This document shows positions 44,491 to 54,148 of a stretch of DNA of 64,000 nt, in pieces. Position numbers and translations under genes: made by a program. This DNA is from Pacificimonas pallii (GTDB lineage Bacteria > Pseudomonadota > Alphaproteobacteria > Sphingomonadales > Sphingomonadaceae), in contig NZ_JAGSPA010000002.1 in NCBI RefSeq assembly GCF_019204005.1, positions 62,001-126,000 on the forward strand, written 5' to 3'. The notes beneath the pieces were generated by a model. The model searched no databases and was not told the origin of the DNA. It was given only the letters and a program-made list of their open reading frames with translations. Position 1 is the first letter of the stretch. Every line of letters begins with the position of its first letter.

Positions 44491-45291
44491 TTAAAGGAAG
44501 CGCGCGATGACCTCGCGATAGGATCTGCTGACCTTCACCTGCGCGCCCGAGGACAGTGTCAGGAAACTCTCGCCATTGGTGTGCGGTTTCACTTCCTTGA
44601 CCTGATCCAGATTGACGATGGTGGACCGGTGCACACGCTGGAACATGCGCGGATCAAGGCGCTTTTCCAGGTCCTTCATGGTCTCGCGCAGGATGAGGGT
44701 ATTGTCGCCGGTATAGATGCACATATAGTCGCCGGCGGCGTCGATACGTTCGATGCTTTCCACACCAATGCGGAAGATCTGGCCGCGATCCTTGATGTTG
44801 AGGAGCTTCTCGTAGCGGCTGGCGTCAGTGGCCGCGCCGCCCATCTCCCCATGCGCTTCCGCAGCTTCGGGCGCGACCTCGCTCAGGAGGTCCTTCAGCT
44901 GTTTGCGTTCAAGTTCCGCGTTCCGCTCCATCATGCGCTGACGAACGCGCGAGATGGTATCGGCCAGGCGGTCCTGATCGACCGGCTTCATCAGGTAATC
45001 GACGGCATGTGCCTCAAACGCCTTGATCGCGAATTCATTATAGGCGGTGACCATGACGAAAAGCGGTGGTTCCATATCCTGCAACGCATTGATGACACTG
45101 AACCCGTCAAGGCCGGGCATCTGGATATCCAGAAAGACCAGATCGGGCTTGTGCGTCTTGACCGCGCGTATGGCCTCCCGTCCATTGGCGCATGTCGCCA
45201 CGATCTCAATGTCCTCATGCGGTGCGAGCCGCATTTCGAGCCCCTTCGTCGCCAACGGCTCATCATCGACCAGAATTGCGCGTATCGTCAT
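44491..45291 (-). CDS. LytTR-domain response regulator
   Basis: A 266-residue response regulator with a receiver domain (phosphoacceptor Asp55 in LVFLDIQMPG, acidic pair Asp9-Asp10) and a LytTR DNA-binding domain from about residue 160 (VESIERIDAAGDYMCIYTG, RVHRSTIVNL). The AlgR/LytR type commonly controls cell-surface, carbohydrate or peptide transport genes. Coupled to the upstream sensor kinase gene by an ATGA overlap. Confidence 0.92.
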   Translation of the reverse strand: MTIRAILVDDEPLATKGLEMRLAPHEDIEIVATCANGREAIRAVKTHKPDLVFLDIQMPGLDGFSVINALQDMEPPLFVMVTAYNEFAIKAFEAHAVDYLMKPVDQDRLADTISRVRQRMMERNAELERKQLKDLLSEVAPEAAEAHGEMGGAATDASRYEKLLNIKDRGQIFRIGVESIERIDAAGDYMCIYTGDNTLILRETMKDLEKRLDPRMFQRVHRSTIVNLDQVKEVKPHTNGESFLTLSSGAQVKVSRSYREVIARFL

Positions 45292-46391
45292 GCTGCGGCC
45301 TCTTTCATAGCAGTGCCCATCGTCTGATACGGGATATCCAGCCGCGCCACCACGCCGCCTTCCGGTCGTTCAGCCAGCATAAAGCTCGCTTCACCGCCAT
45401 ATTGCTGTGCCAGACGCTCCCGGATGTTGTTCAGACCGACGCCGGCACCATCGATGTAGCTGGGTTTCGCGGCCTGCAAGCCGGGACCGGTATCGGCCAC
45501 GTCGATGAACACGCGGTCGTTCCCCACAAGGCGGGCCGTGATGGCGATTTCCGCGCCCTCCTCCTGCGGCGTGACGGCGTATTTGATGGCGTTTTCAACG
45601 AGCGGTTGCAGGATCATGGAGGGCACGGCCGCATCCGCGGCGCGCGCGTCGATATCGAAACTGGTCTGCAGTCGATTTTCGAACCGCATGCGTTCAATGT
45701 CGAAATAGAGCTTCAACGCTTCCAGTTCCTGCGCAAGTGTCACGCGGCTGCCCGGATCCTCGGCTAGGGAATAGCGCAGAAACGAGGACAGCCTGGACAG
45801 CATCGCATTCGCCTTGTCGTCTTTCAGCAGTACGAGCGTCGAGATGGAATTCAGCGTATTGAACAGGAAATGCGGGTTCACCTGATAGCGCAGCATGGCG
45901 AGACTGGCCTCCGAAGCCTGCGCCTGCACTTTCAGCATGTCCTCATTCTGGTGCGACAGCATCAGGTAGAAGTTGATGCCGAAGTAAAGCCCCGACCACG
46001 CGCCGAGCACGCTGATATCGAGGAGGATCGCGCCAAAGAACTGTACGCCCTCCGGCTGGAAATTGGCGTCGTAGAACCGCGAATGCGCCCATACTTCGAG
46101 CACGGAAAATACCGATGCCGCGACCGCGATGACGAGCAGGGTCAGCGACCAGACAAAGACCGCGCGCATCTGGATGATGCGGCGGTAGGCCGCCGACATC
46201 AGCAGCGTCAGCGAGAAGCCCGTGGCGCTGGCGATCAGGGCCGGAAGGATAAAGGGCAGCTCCGCACCATTGGCGAGCCCGCCAAATGTACGCAGGAAGA
46301 AATAGGCGACCCAACCGCCGCCCTGCAGCAACCAGAATGCGCGATTCTTGTCGGCGAAAAAACCTCTGGTACGTTGCGTGTCAGGTTTCAT
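45288..46391 (-). CDS. LytS-type sensor histidine kinase
   Basis: A 367-residue membrane sensor with four hydrophobic segments in the first 145 residues (for example FILPALIASATGFSLTLLM), then a His_kinase domain with phosphoacceptor His174 in YQVNPHFLFNTLNSIS, and an ATPase domain with PLVENAIKYA and GVGLNNIRERL. This is the partner of the LytTR regulator next to it. The start at 46391 (MKPDTQR) is chosen because it directly precedes the first helix; codons open further upstream are not obviously coding. Confidence 0.92.
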   Translation of the reverse strand: MKPDTQRTRGFFADKNRAFWLLQGGGWVAYFFLRTFGGLANGAELPFILPALIASATGFSLTLLMSAAYRRIIQMRAVFVWSLTLLVIAVAASVFSVLEVWAHSRFYDANFQPEGVQFFGAILLDISVLGAWSGLYFGINFYLMLSHQNEDMLKVQAQASEASLAMLRYQVNPHFLFNTLNSISTLVLLKDDKANAMLSRLSSFLRYSLAEDPGSRVTLAQELEALKLYFDIERMRFENRLQTSFDIDARAADAAVPSMILQPLVENAIKYAVTPQEEGAEIAITARLVGNDRVFIDVADTGPGLQAAKPSYIDGAGVGLNNIRERLAQQYGGEASFMLAERPEGGVVARLDIPYQTMGTAMKEAAA

Positions 46392-46471
46392 GGCTTCGGA
46401 CCTAACCGTTCGCGGGCCGCGATGCCATACGGCCTCTCGCCAAGGACGCAAACTCAGCCTAATTCCCGCTT

Positions 46472-47605
46472 ATGCTTTTCCCCTATGCCTGTCACCCCGG
46501 CCACTCGCGCGGACGCCTGCACCCGGCGAACCCCTCGGCATTGCGCGATGCCTTCGCGCGCGACCGCGACCGCATCGTCCATTCCAGCGGATTTCGCCGC
46601 CTGAAGCACAAGACGCAGGTCTTCGTCGCGCCGGATGGCGACCATTTTCGCACGCGCCTGACACACAGCCTGGAGGTTGCGCAGATCGGCCGGGTGATGG
46701 CGAAGGCGCTGGGCGTGCACGAGGCGCTGACCGAGGCGATCTGCCTGGCGCACGATCTGGGGCATCCGCCCTTTGGCCATGTGGGCGAGGATGCCCTGAA
46801 TGTCGCCATGGCGGATTATGGCGGTTTCGACCATAATGCACATACGCTGCGGGTCCTGTGCACGCTGGAGAGCGCCTATGCCGCGCATGACGGGCTGAAC
46901 CTGAGCTGGGAGGTGCTGGAGGGACTGGCGAAACATAATGGCCCGGTGACGGCGCCGACCTGGGCGCTGCAAGAGATCGATACCGCGTTTCCGCTCGACC
47001 TGGAGACGCATGCCAGTCTGGAGGCGCAGATTGCCGCGCTGGCCGACGATATCGCTTATGACAATCATGATTTCGAGGACGGGCTGAGGGCGGGGCTGTT
47101 CAGCCTGGACCAGGCGCTGGAGGTCGATGCCGTGCGCGAAAACTGGGAAGCCGTGCGCGCGCGCTATCCGGATGCGCCGCAGGATCGCCTGATCGCGGAA
47201 ATGAAGCGCCGCCAGATCGGCCTGATGGTCGAGGATGTGCTGCGGGAGACGAAATCCCTTCTGGCGGCGCTGTCGCCGCGAACGGCGGGCGATATTCGCG
47301 GTGCGGGCCGTCAGACCGCCGCCTTTTCCGCGCCAATGGCGGCGGCGGAGCGCGAGATCAAGAGCTTCCTCTATGCCAACATGTACCACCACCCCGCCAG
47401 CATCAGGCCGAGGGACAGGGCCGCCGCACTGGTCGGGCAGCTTTTCGAAGACATTTCCCGCACCTCCGCCCGCCTGCCGGAAAGCTGGGAAGCGACGCTC
47501 CCCGCCGAAAATCCCGCCCGCGCCCGCCATATCGGCGACTTCATCGCCGGCATGACGGACCGATATGCGCAGCGGTTTGGCGGTGAACTGCAATTGGAGG
47601 GGTGA
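46472..47605 (+). CDS. dgt: Deoxyguanosinetriphosphate triphosphohydrolase-like protein
   Basis: A 377-residue HD-domain dNTPase of the DgtB type. The HD metal site is in TRLTHSLEVAQI and AHDLGHPPFGHVGE, with further ligands near DDIAYDNHDFEDG. Such enzymes hydrolyse dGTP or other dNTPs to the nucleoside and triphosphate. The ATG at 46472 gives the family-like N-terminus YACHPGHSRGRLH. It is divergent from the LytS-type gene. Confidence 0.93.
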   Translation: MLFPYACHPGHSRGRLHPANPSALRDAFARDRDRIVHSSGFRRLKHKTQVFVAPDGDHFRTRLTHSLEVAQIGRVMAKALGVHEALTEAICLAHDLGHPPFGHVGEDALNVAMADYGGFDHNAHTLRVLCTLESAYAAHDGLNLSWEVLEGLAKHNGPVTAPTWALQEIDTAFPLDLETHASLEAQIAALADDIAYDNHDFEDGLRAGLFSLDQALEVDAVRENWEAVRARYPDAPQDRLIAEMKRRQIGLMVEDVLRETKSLLAALSPRTAGDIRGAGRQTAAFSAPMAAAEREIKSFLYANMYHHPASIRPRDRAAALVGQLFEDISRTSARLPESWEATLPAENPARARHIGDFIAGMTDRYAQRFGGELQLEG

Positions 47606-47921
47606 GCGACATGTGTGGTACGGAATTGTGACGGGGCCGACCCTTGTGCGCTCCATAAATCAGTTCGCGGACATTGAGGTCAGATCGCGCTAAAGACTGG
47701 ATAGGTCATGGCGCGGCGCAGGTCGGTTCGGCAGGGAGCGAAGCGATCTCAATAGACGTCTCCATCAATGGCATTCGTCCACGCTCCACGCCCGGCTACG
47801 GGGGGTGATGCGTGCTCTTTCCGGACCGGATGCCCTGCAATTCTCCCTTGCTTATCTTGCTAAAGCGCATGCTGTTTCACCGCAGAGGCTGCGCGGACTC
47901 GCCATGCCGGGACGTGTTTTG
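47606..47921. other. Intergenic region between convergent genes, nothing recognised
   Basis: A 316-bp stretch between the stop of the dGTPase-like gene and the end of the convergent P450 gene. I see no convincing short gene, tRNA, repeat or strong terminator hairpin. GC content appears somewhat lower in its middle part. Confidence 0.5.
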
Positions 47922-49334
47922 TCATGCGCGTTTGATGAGCCCCAGAGGCAGGTTGTCGCGCGGCCGCGGGATGGGGACCATCTGCCATTGCGGTTCGTAA
48001 TTGACCGGAACGTCGATGGTTCGCGCGGCCAGCAGTTCGAACAGGAACACCTTTGCCTGCATATAGGCAAAGTGCAGGCCGAGGCACATGTGTGCGCCGC
48101 CGCCGAACGGAACATAGGCATGCTTGTGCCTGACTTTTTCATTCTCGCGGGTGAAGCGTGACGGGTCATAGCGTTCCGGCTCTGGCCAGATGTTGGGATC
48201 GCGGTGCACGAGCATCGGGCATAGACCCACATGCGCGCCTGCGGGGATGACATGGTTGTGGAATGTGAAGTCCGCGAGCGCGCGGCGCGGGATGAACGGC
48301 ACGGGCGGCCGCAGGCGCATGGCCTCCTTGAACGCCCATTCGCACATGTCGAGATCACCGAGGCGGTCATAGGGGATGTCCGCCCCCACCTCCGCGCGCA
48401 GCGTTTCGACTTCGTGGCGGATTTTTTCCTGCCAGTCGGGGGTCTTGCCGAGATAGAAGACGGTCGATGACAGCGACGATGTCAGCGTGTCGTGCGCGGC
48501 CATCATCAGGAAGTTCATGTGATCGATGACGTCCTGATCGCTGAGCAGTTCTCCCTCCTCGTCGTGAGCGTTGACGACCTGCGTGAAAATATCTTCCGCG
48601 TCGGACCCGCGGCGCTTCGGGATTTCCCTGCCGAAATATTCGACGAGGTAGGCGCGGCCCCTCACCCCCTTGCGCATCTGCGTGAAGGGCAGGGGTTTGC
48701 GAACGGGCGTCACGGATGCCTGCACCATGTCCACAAAGGCGCGATTGACCTTGTCGGCCTCCGGTCCCCACGGAATGCCGAGAAATGACGATGCGGCGAG
48801 GTCGAGCGTCAGATCCTTCATCGCCGGATAGAGTTCCAGCCGTTCCGGCCAGTCGGCGATGCGGCGGCGAATGCCCTCCTGCAACAGCGACAGATATGCC
48901 TGCATGGGCTTTGGCTTGAAGGCGACGGACAGTGCCTTGCGGTGGACGCGGTGCTCCTCGAAATCAAGCATCATCAGACCGCGCGGAAAGAGTTTTCCAA
49001 GGATCGGATTCCAGCCCTGTTCCGACGAGAAGATGCGATCCCGGTTCATCAGGACCATCTCGTTCGCGTCCGCGCCGACCATCTGTACCGACGGACCGGC
49101 GATCGTCTCATATGAGTATACCGGGCCGTACGCCTCCTGCCGCCTCTCCTGCAATGCCAGCGTGTCGTAGAGGAAGTGCTTCACGGCCGCGAGCTTCTGC
49201 CACAGGCTGAGCGTGCCGGTCCCCGGCAGGTGGTTCAGTTCCTTCATGGTCGGCTCGCGCAGGCGTCTGTAGCGCTCGGCCGGGGTCGACCCGTCGTCAG
49301 TGCGGAACTCTTTGGGGTCTACTGGCGCGTTCAT
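47922..49334 (-). CDS. Cytochrome P450
   Basis: A 470-residue soluble heme monooxygenase. The heme-thiolate Cys417 is in PFGGGAHMCLGLHF, the oxygen-activation motif AAHDT is at 279-283, and E337-x-x-R340 is in FKEAMRLRPP. The substrate is unknown, and no ferredoxin or ferredoxin reductase gene lies next to it. The frame is open 84 bases upstream, but the ATG at 49334 directly precedes the typical N-terminus, and it is divergent from metZ. Confidence 0.95.
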   Translation of the reverse strand: MNAPVDPKEFRTDDGSTPAERYRRLREPTMKELNHLPGTGTLSLWQKLAAVKHFLYDTLALQERRQEAYGPVYSYETIAGPSVQMVGADANEMVLMNRDRIFSSEQGWNPILGKLFPRGLMMLDFEEHRVHRKALSVAFKPKPMQAYLSLLQEGIRRRIADWPERLELYPAMKDLTLDLAASSFLGIPWGPEADKVNRAFVDMVQASVTPVRKPLPFTQMRKGVRGRAYLVEYFGREIPKRRGSDAEDIFTQVVNAHDEEGELLSDQDVIDHMNFLMMAAHDTLTSSLSSTVFYLGKTPDWQEKIRHEVETLRAEVGADIPYDRLGDLDMCEWAFKEAMRLRPPVPFIPRRALADFTFHNHVIPAGAHVGLCPMLVHRDPNIWPEPERYDPSRFTRENEKVRHKHAYVPFGGGAHMCLGLHFAYMQAKVFLFELLAARTIDVPVNYEPQWQMVPIPRPRDNLPLGLIKRA

Positions 49335-49465
49335 GGCATTTTCCTTTTCGGGCCCAGAATAATGCCAGATTTGAATGGAGTGCAGCTTAACAATTGCACA
49401 GGTGTGGCGGTTGGGCATCGTTCACGCGTTGACCGGACGCGCACCTCCGTGCCATGGCGGCGGCC

Positions 49466-50674
49466 ATGAAAAGATCGACAGGACACGACCGGTCCCGCAC
49501 GCGTGCGTGGAAGCCCGCGACGCAAGCCATTCGCGGGGGCACGCTGCGGTCCGAATTCGGCGAGACGTCCGAAGCGCTCTTCCTGACGTCGGGCTATTGC
49601 TATGACGAGGCGGAAATCGCGGCGGCGCGGTTCCGCGGCGACGATCCGGGCATGACCTATTCACGGCTTCAGAATCCGACGGTCGCGATGCTTGAGGAGC
49701 GCCTGTGCCTGATGGAGGGCGCCGAGGCGTGCCGGGCGCAGGCGTCGGGCATGGCGGCGATGACGACGGCGCTGCTGTGCCAGCTGTCGGCGGGCGATCA
49801 CATGGTGACGGCGCGGGCGATGTTCGGGTCATGCAAATGGCTGGGCGACGAGCTGCTGCCGCGTTTCGGTATTGAGGTCACAGTGGTCGATGGGTCCGAT
49901 ACCGATGCCTGGGCGAAGGCCGTACGGCCCAATACGAAACTGTTATTCCTGGAAACGCCCGCAAACCCGACGCTGGAAATCGCGGATATAAGCGCGATCG
50001 CGGATATTGCGCACGATGCGGGCGCGAAGCTGCTGGTGGACAATGCCTTTGCGACGCCGGTGCTGCAGAGGCCGATGGAACTGGGTGCCGATATGGTGGC
50101 CTATTCCGCAACGAAGATGATGGACGGGCAGGGACGCGTGCTGGCGGGCGCCGTGCTTGGCACGGACGAATTCATCAATGAGACATTGCTGCCGTTCCAG
50201 CGGAACACCGGCCCGAACCTGTCGCCGTTCAATGCCTGGGTCGTCCTGAAAGGTCTGGAGACGCTGGAACTGCGCATGACGCGGCAGTCGGAGAATGCCC
50301 TGAAAGTGGCAAAGGCGCTGGAAAGCCGCGTGCCGAAACTGCTTTATCCGCATCTGGATTCGCATCCGCAGGTCGATCTGGCGCGTGCGCAGATGCGTGC
50401 GGGCGGCACGATCATGTCCCTGTTTCTGGATGGCGGACGGGAACAGGCGCACGGTCTGCTCAACGCGCTCGAACTGGTCGATATCTCCAACAATATCGGG
50501 GATTCGCGCAGCCTGATGACGCACCCGGCCTCGACCACCCATTATGGTGTGGGCGAAGAGGGCCGGGCGGAAATGGGGATCACCGAGGGTATGCTGCGGC
50601 TGTCAGTCGGTCTTGAGGACCCGGATGATGTCATCGCCGACCTCGATCAGGCGCTGGCTTCGGCGGGACTTTAG
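49466..50674 (+). CDS. metZ: O-succinylhomoserine sulfhydrylase
   Basis: PLP enzyme that makes homocysteine from O-succinylhomoserine and sulfide in methionine synthesis. The 402-residue protein has the family start ATQAIRGGTLRSEFGETSEA, the PLP lysine Lys217 in YSATKMMDGQGR and the C-terminal RLSVGLEDPDDVI. Related cystathionine gamma-synthase enzymes share these motifs, so the sulfhydrylase call rests on overall pattern. The start is either the ATG at 49466 or one four codons upstream; I see no clear ribosome site for either. Confidence 0.9.
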   Translation: MKRSTGHDRSRTRAWKPATQAIRGGTLRSEFGETSEALFLTSGYCYDEAEIAAARFRGDDPGMTYSRLQNPTVAMLEERLCLMEGAEACRAQASGMAAMTTALLCQLSAGDHMVTARAMFGSCKWLGDELLPRFGIEVTVVDGSDTDAWAKAVRPNTKLLFLETPANPTLEIADISAIADIAHDAGAKLLVDNAFATPVLQRPMELGADMVAYSATKMMDGQGRVLAGAVLGTDEFINETLLPFQRNTGPNLSPFNAWVVLKGLETLELRMTRQSENALKVAKALESRVPKLLYPHLDSHPQVDLARAQMRAGGTIMSLFLDGGREQAHGLLNALELVDISNNIGDSRSLMTHPASTTHYGVGEEGRAEMGITEGMLRLSVGLEDPDDVIADLDQALASAGL

Positions 50675-51648
50675 CGCGCGACCGGGTTGGCCTGAGCATA
50701 AGCGGAAACCGCGCCGTAAAGGCCGGGTTCGGGATGCGTGACCAGCTTGATCGGCAGGTCCTCCATTATGGCGCGATAACGTCCTTTGGCAACGAATCTA
50801 TCGTGAAAGCCAAGGTCTTTCAGACGCATGCCGATGCGCAGGCCGAGGCCGCCCGCAATGACCACCGGACCGGGGCCGTGACAAAGCGCGATATCGCCTG
50901 CGACCGACCCCAGACACATGCCGAACCGGCGGAGCGCCGCGGACGCCAGGCTGCTTTCACCGGACAGTGCGAGCGTCCATAGCGCCTTGTCATCGCCTTT
51001 CGGCATGGCGACGCCGTCGATGTCGGCGAGCACCTCCATGATCGTGCGGAAGCCGGGGCCGGAGACAATACGCTCCACCGAGACGCGATCATGTTGTTTG
51101 CGCAGCCGGGCGAGCATGCGGTCTTCAATTTCGTCGAGCGGCGCGAAATCGGTATGCCCCCCTTCAGTCGAAATGATTTGAGAGGTGCCGTTATTTCGGC
51201 TGAGCAGGGCGACACCAAGGCCGGTACCCGGTCCAATGACGCTGACTGTGCCGCTTTCTGGCAGGGGAATATCAGGACCCGCAAGATGGGCCAGCATCGC
51301 GGGCGTTGCCACGCCAACGGCATGGGCGACCGCGGCGAAGTCGTTTATGAGAATGTGGCTATCGACCCCCAGCGCCTCACCGATTGCCTTGCGCCGGACG
51401 ATCCACGGGTTGTTCGTCATCCTGATCGTGTCGCCGCGCACCGGCGCCGCAATGGCGAGCGCGGCCGCACGGGGCAGGGGGCCGACATGTCGGCCAAAGG
51501 CGTCCCACGCCATTTGCAGGCTGCCATGGTCCGCGCACGGCATTTTGACGGGGGCATCGAGGCTGATCGCGCCATCCGCGCCGATTTCGGCAAGGGCGAA
51601 GCGGGCATGAGTGCCGCCAATATCGGCGGCAACGAGAGAAGTGGTCAT
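50671..51648 (-). CDS. glk: Glucokinase
   Basis: Phosphorylates glucose at C6 using ATP. The 325-residue protein belongs to the bacterial glucokinase family: phosphate-1 motif [15 protein letters not shown] at the N-terminus, [13 protein letters not shown], the [11 protein letters not shown] glucose-binding stretch and the [11 protein letters not shown] motif. The ATG overlaps the edd stop (ATGA). Last gene of the zwf-pgl-edd-glk operon, giving a full route from glucose to KDPG. Confidence 0.95.
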   Translation of the reverse strand: MTTSLVAADIGGTHARFALAEIGADGAISLDAPVKMPCADHGSLQMAWDAFGRHVGPLPRAAALAIAAPVRGDTIRMTNNPWIVRRKAIGEALGVDSHILINDFAAVAHAVGVATPAMLAHLAGPDIPLPESGTVSVIGPGTGLGVALLSRNNGTSQIISTEGGHTDFAPLDEIEDRMLARLRKQHDRVSVERIVSGPGFRTIMEVLADIDGVAMPKGDDKALWTLALSGESSLASAALRRFGMCLGSVAGDIALCHGPGPVVIAGGLGLRIGMRLKDLGFHDRFVAKGRYRAIMEDLPIKLVTHPEPGLYGAVSAYAQANPVAR

Positions 51649-53459
51649 AGCCCCGCCTGCGCGAGCATGGCGGAGCCGCCGCGCTCCGCCTCGTCGGCAT
51701 GGGCGCGCATCATCGCGAAAAGCTCGCGGCCGAGACCGGGCTGTGCCGCAGGAGCCTGCGCAGGGGGGCGGGCGTCCCATTCCGCCGGGTCGACCAGTGC
51801 GGTCGCGGTGCCGGTTTCCGCGCAGAGATGAATGATGTCGCCGTCCCGCACCCGGGCAAGCGGGCCGCCGCCGAGAGCCTCCGGAGAAAGATGAATAACG
51901 GCAGGCACTTTTCCTGACGCACCGGACATGCGGCCATCGGTCAGAAGGGCGACGCGATGGCCGCGATCCTGCAATACGCCAAGCGGCGGCGTCAGTTTGT
52001 GAAGTTCCGGCATGCCATTTGCGCGCGGACCCTGAAAGCGGACGACCACCACGACGTCCCGGTCCAGCTCCCCGGCCTGAAAGGCGTCGATGACAGCCTC
52101 CTGCGTATGAAAGACGCGCGCGGGGGCTTCGATGGTCCAGCGGCCACGATCGACGGCGCTGGTCTTCATCATTGCGCGCCCTAGATTGCCCTGCATCAGA
52201 CGCATGCCGCCATTGTCGGCGAAGGGCGCAGCGGCGGGCTTCAGCATGCTGTCATCACCGCTTTTAACGGGCGCGGGTGTCCAGACGAGCCGGTCCTCCT
52301 TGATCCGGGGTTCCTCCGCATAGGCGGCGAGGTCGGTGTGCCAGATGGTCATGATATCGCGGTGGAGGTGCCCGCTTTCGATGAGTTCGCGGATCACGAA
52401 ACCCATGCCGCCCGCAGCGTGGAAGCCGTTCACGTCGCCCGGGCCGTTGGGGTAAACGCGCGCGATGAGCGGTGTCGCGGCGCTGAGTTCGTCCATGTCG
52501 CCCCAGTCGATTTGTATCCCCGCGGCGCGGGCGATGGCGGGCAAGTGGATGGCATGATTGGTCGAGCCGCCGGTGGCGAGCAGGCCGACGGCGGCGTTCA
52601 CGACCGCCTTTTCATCGATGCACAGGCCAAGCGGGCGGTAATCGTCGCCGTCCGGACCGATCGCGGCGATGCGGTGGGCGGCTTCGCGGGTCAGCCGCTG
52701 ACGCAGTTTCCTGCCGGGATTGACAAAGGCCGCGCCGGGAACGTGCAGCCCCATGACCTCCATCATCATCTGATTGCTGTTGGCGGTGCCGTAAAAAGTG
52801 CATGTGCCCGCGCCGTGATAGGACGCGCTTTCCGCCTCGAGCAGTTCGTCGCGGCTGGCCTTTCCCTCAGCGTAGAGCTGGCGGACGCGCTGTTTTTCCT
52901 TGTTCGCAAGTCCCGACGGCATGGGGCCGGCCGGAACGAGGATCGAGGGCATATGTCCGAAGCGCAGCGCGCCGATGAGCAAACCGGGGACGATCTTGTC
53001 GCAAATGCCGAGGAGCAGCGCGCCCTCGAACATCGCATGGCTAAGACCGATCGCGGCGGACATGGCGATATTGTCGCGGCTGAACAAAGACAGCTCCATA
53101 CCGTCCTGCCCCTGCGTCACGCCGTCACACATGGCGGCGACGCCGCCTGCGACCTGGGCCGTCGCACCGACCTCGCGCGCCCAGACTTTTATCTGTTCGG
53201 GGTAACGATAATAGGGCGCGTGCGCCGACAACATGTCATTGAAGGCGGTCACGATGCCGATATTGCTGGCGCGCGCCGCGGCGATGCTCTTCTTGTCATC
53301 GCCCGATGCGGCGAAGGCGTGGGCGAGATTGCCGCAGCTTAGCGAGCCGCGCCGAAGCCCCTCGTCACGCTGACGGGCGATGAAATCGAGATAAGCCCGG
53401 CGCGTGGGCCGGGATTTCTCGATAATCCGGTCGGTGACCTGCTGGATGGTGTCATGCAT
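51645..53459 (-). CDS. edd: Phosphogluconate dehydratase (Entner-Doudoroff)
   Basis: Converts 6-phosphogluconate to 2-keto-3-deoxy-6-phosphogluconate. The 604-residue length and IlvD/Edd family motifs ([18 protein letters not shown], with Cys near a 4Fe-4S ligand site, [18 protein letters not shown] and [13 protein letters not shown]) identify it. The ATG overlaps the pgl stop by one base (TGATG). eda, which would cleave the product, is not in the window. Confidence 0.97.
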   Translation of the reverse strand: MHDTIQQVTDRIIEKSRPTRRAYLDFIARQRDEGLRRGSLSCGNLAHAFAASGDDKKSIAAARASNIGIVTAFNDMLSAHAPYYRYPEQIKVWAREVGATAQVAGGVAAMCDGVTQGQDGMELSLFSRDNIAMSAAIGLSHAMFEGALLLGICDKIVPGLLIGALRFGHMPSILVPAGPMPSGLANKEKQRVRQLYAEGKASRDELLEAESASYHGAGTCTFYGTANSNQMMMEVMGLHVPGAAFVNPGRKLRQRLTREAAHRIAAIGPDGDDYRPLGLCIDEKAVVNAAVGLLATGGSTNHAIHLPAIARAAGIQIDWGDMDELSAATPLIARVYPNGPGDVNGFHAAGGMGFVIRELIESGHLHRDIMTIWHTDLAAYAEEPRIKEDRLVWTPAPVKSGDDSMLKPAAAPFADNGGMRLMQGNLGRAMMKTSAVDRGRWTIEAPARVFHTQEAVIDAFQAGELDRDVVVVVRFQGPRANGMPELHKLTPPLGVLQDRGHRVALLTDGRMSGASGKVPAVIHLSPEALGGGPLARVRDGDIIHLCAETGTATALVDPAEWDARPPAQAPAAQPGLGRELFAMMRAHADEAERGGSAMLAQAGL

Positions 53460-54148
53460 CAGCTGCTCCAGAAGATATCGACATCCTGACCAGCCAGAAC
53501 ACGGCCGATGGGAAATAGGGAATGATCGCCCTCTTCCAGCGCGCGCTCAAGCAGATCGCGCTTTTCACCGCCCGTGATGGTGACGATGATATTTGCCGCG
53601 CTCCGGATGGCGGCGCGGCTGAGCGTCACGCGCGGGACGGGCGCATCGTCGGGGAGCGGGTTCGGCATTGCGGCAACGACACGGCCATCCGTGTTCAACG
53701 CTTTTTCAAGATCGAGGCCGGGAAAGATCGACGCGGTATGACCGTCTGCCCCCATGCCCAGCCAGACAATGTCCGGCGGCCATTTCAGCATGGCGAGGCG
53801 GCTTTCCGCATCGGCAGCCGCACCGCTCCGGCTGGTGTCGTCGCCGAGCAAGGCGAGCGTCGCCGCATCCGTGTCGGCGAAAGCCTGCTCGATCATCCCG
53901 AAATTCGACAAGGGATCACCCGGCGGCACCAGGCGCTCGTCGCCCGGCACAACGGTAACCTTGTTCCAGTCGGCCGACATGCCGCAGAGCGCGGCGAAGA
54001 CCGGGACAGGTGTCCCGCCGCCGGGAACGAACATCAGGGCGGTTCCCTTGATCGTGATGGTGTTGCGCAGCGTCCGCGCGATTTTATCCGCCGCTGCGTC
54101 CGCCATTTCTTCCCGGTCGGCATATTTGTGCCAGCGATATTCAGTCAT
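53459..54148 (-). CDS. pgl: 6-phosphogluconolactonase
   Basis: Hydrolyses 6-phosphogluconolactone to 6-phosphogluconate. The 229-residue protein is of the glucosamine-6-phosphate isomerase-like (NagB/Pgl) type, with [32 protein letters not shown] and [16 protein letters not shown] motifs. It overlaps zwf by eight bases and edd by one, consistent with coupled translation. Confidence 0.95.
   Translation of the reverse strand: MTEYRWHKYADREEMADAAADKIARTLRNTITIKGTALMFVPGGGTPVPVFAALCGMSADWNKVTVVPGDERLVPPGDPLSNFGMIEQAFADTDAATLALLGDDTSRSGAAADAESRLAMLKWPPDIVWLGMGADGHTASIFPGLDLEKALNTDGRVVAAMPNPLPDDAPVPRVTLSRAAIRSAANIIVTITGGEKRDLLERALEEGDHSLFPIGRVLAGQDVDIFWSS

Noticed and set aside
49335-49465. A SAM-responsive riboswitch upstream of metZ, as seen in some alphaproteobacteria
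   Set aside because: I looked for the SAM-II type core and pairing pattern and could not find it. The region contains only weak hairpins.
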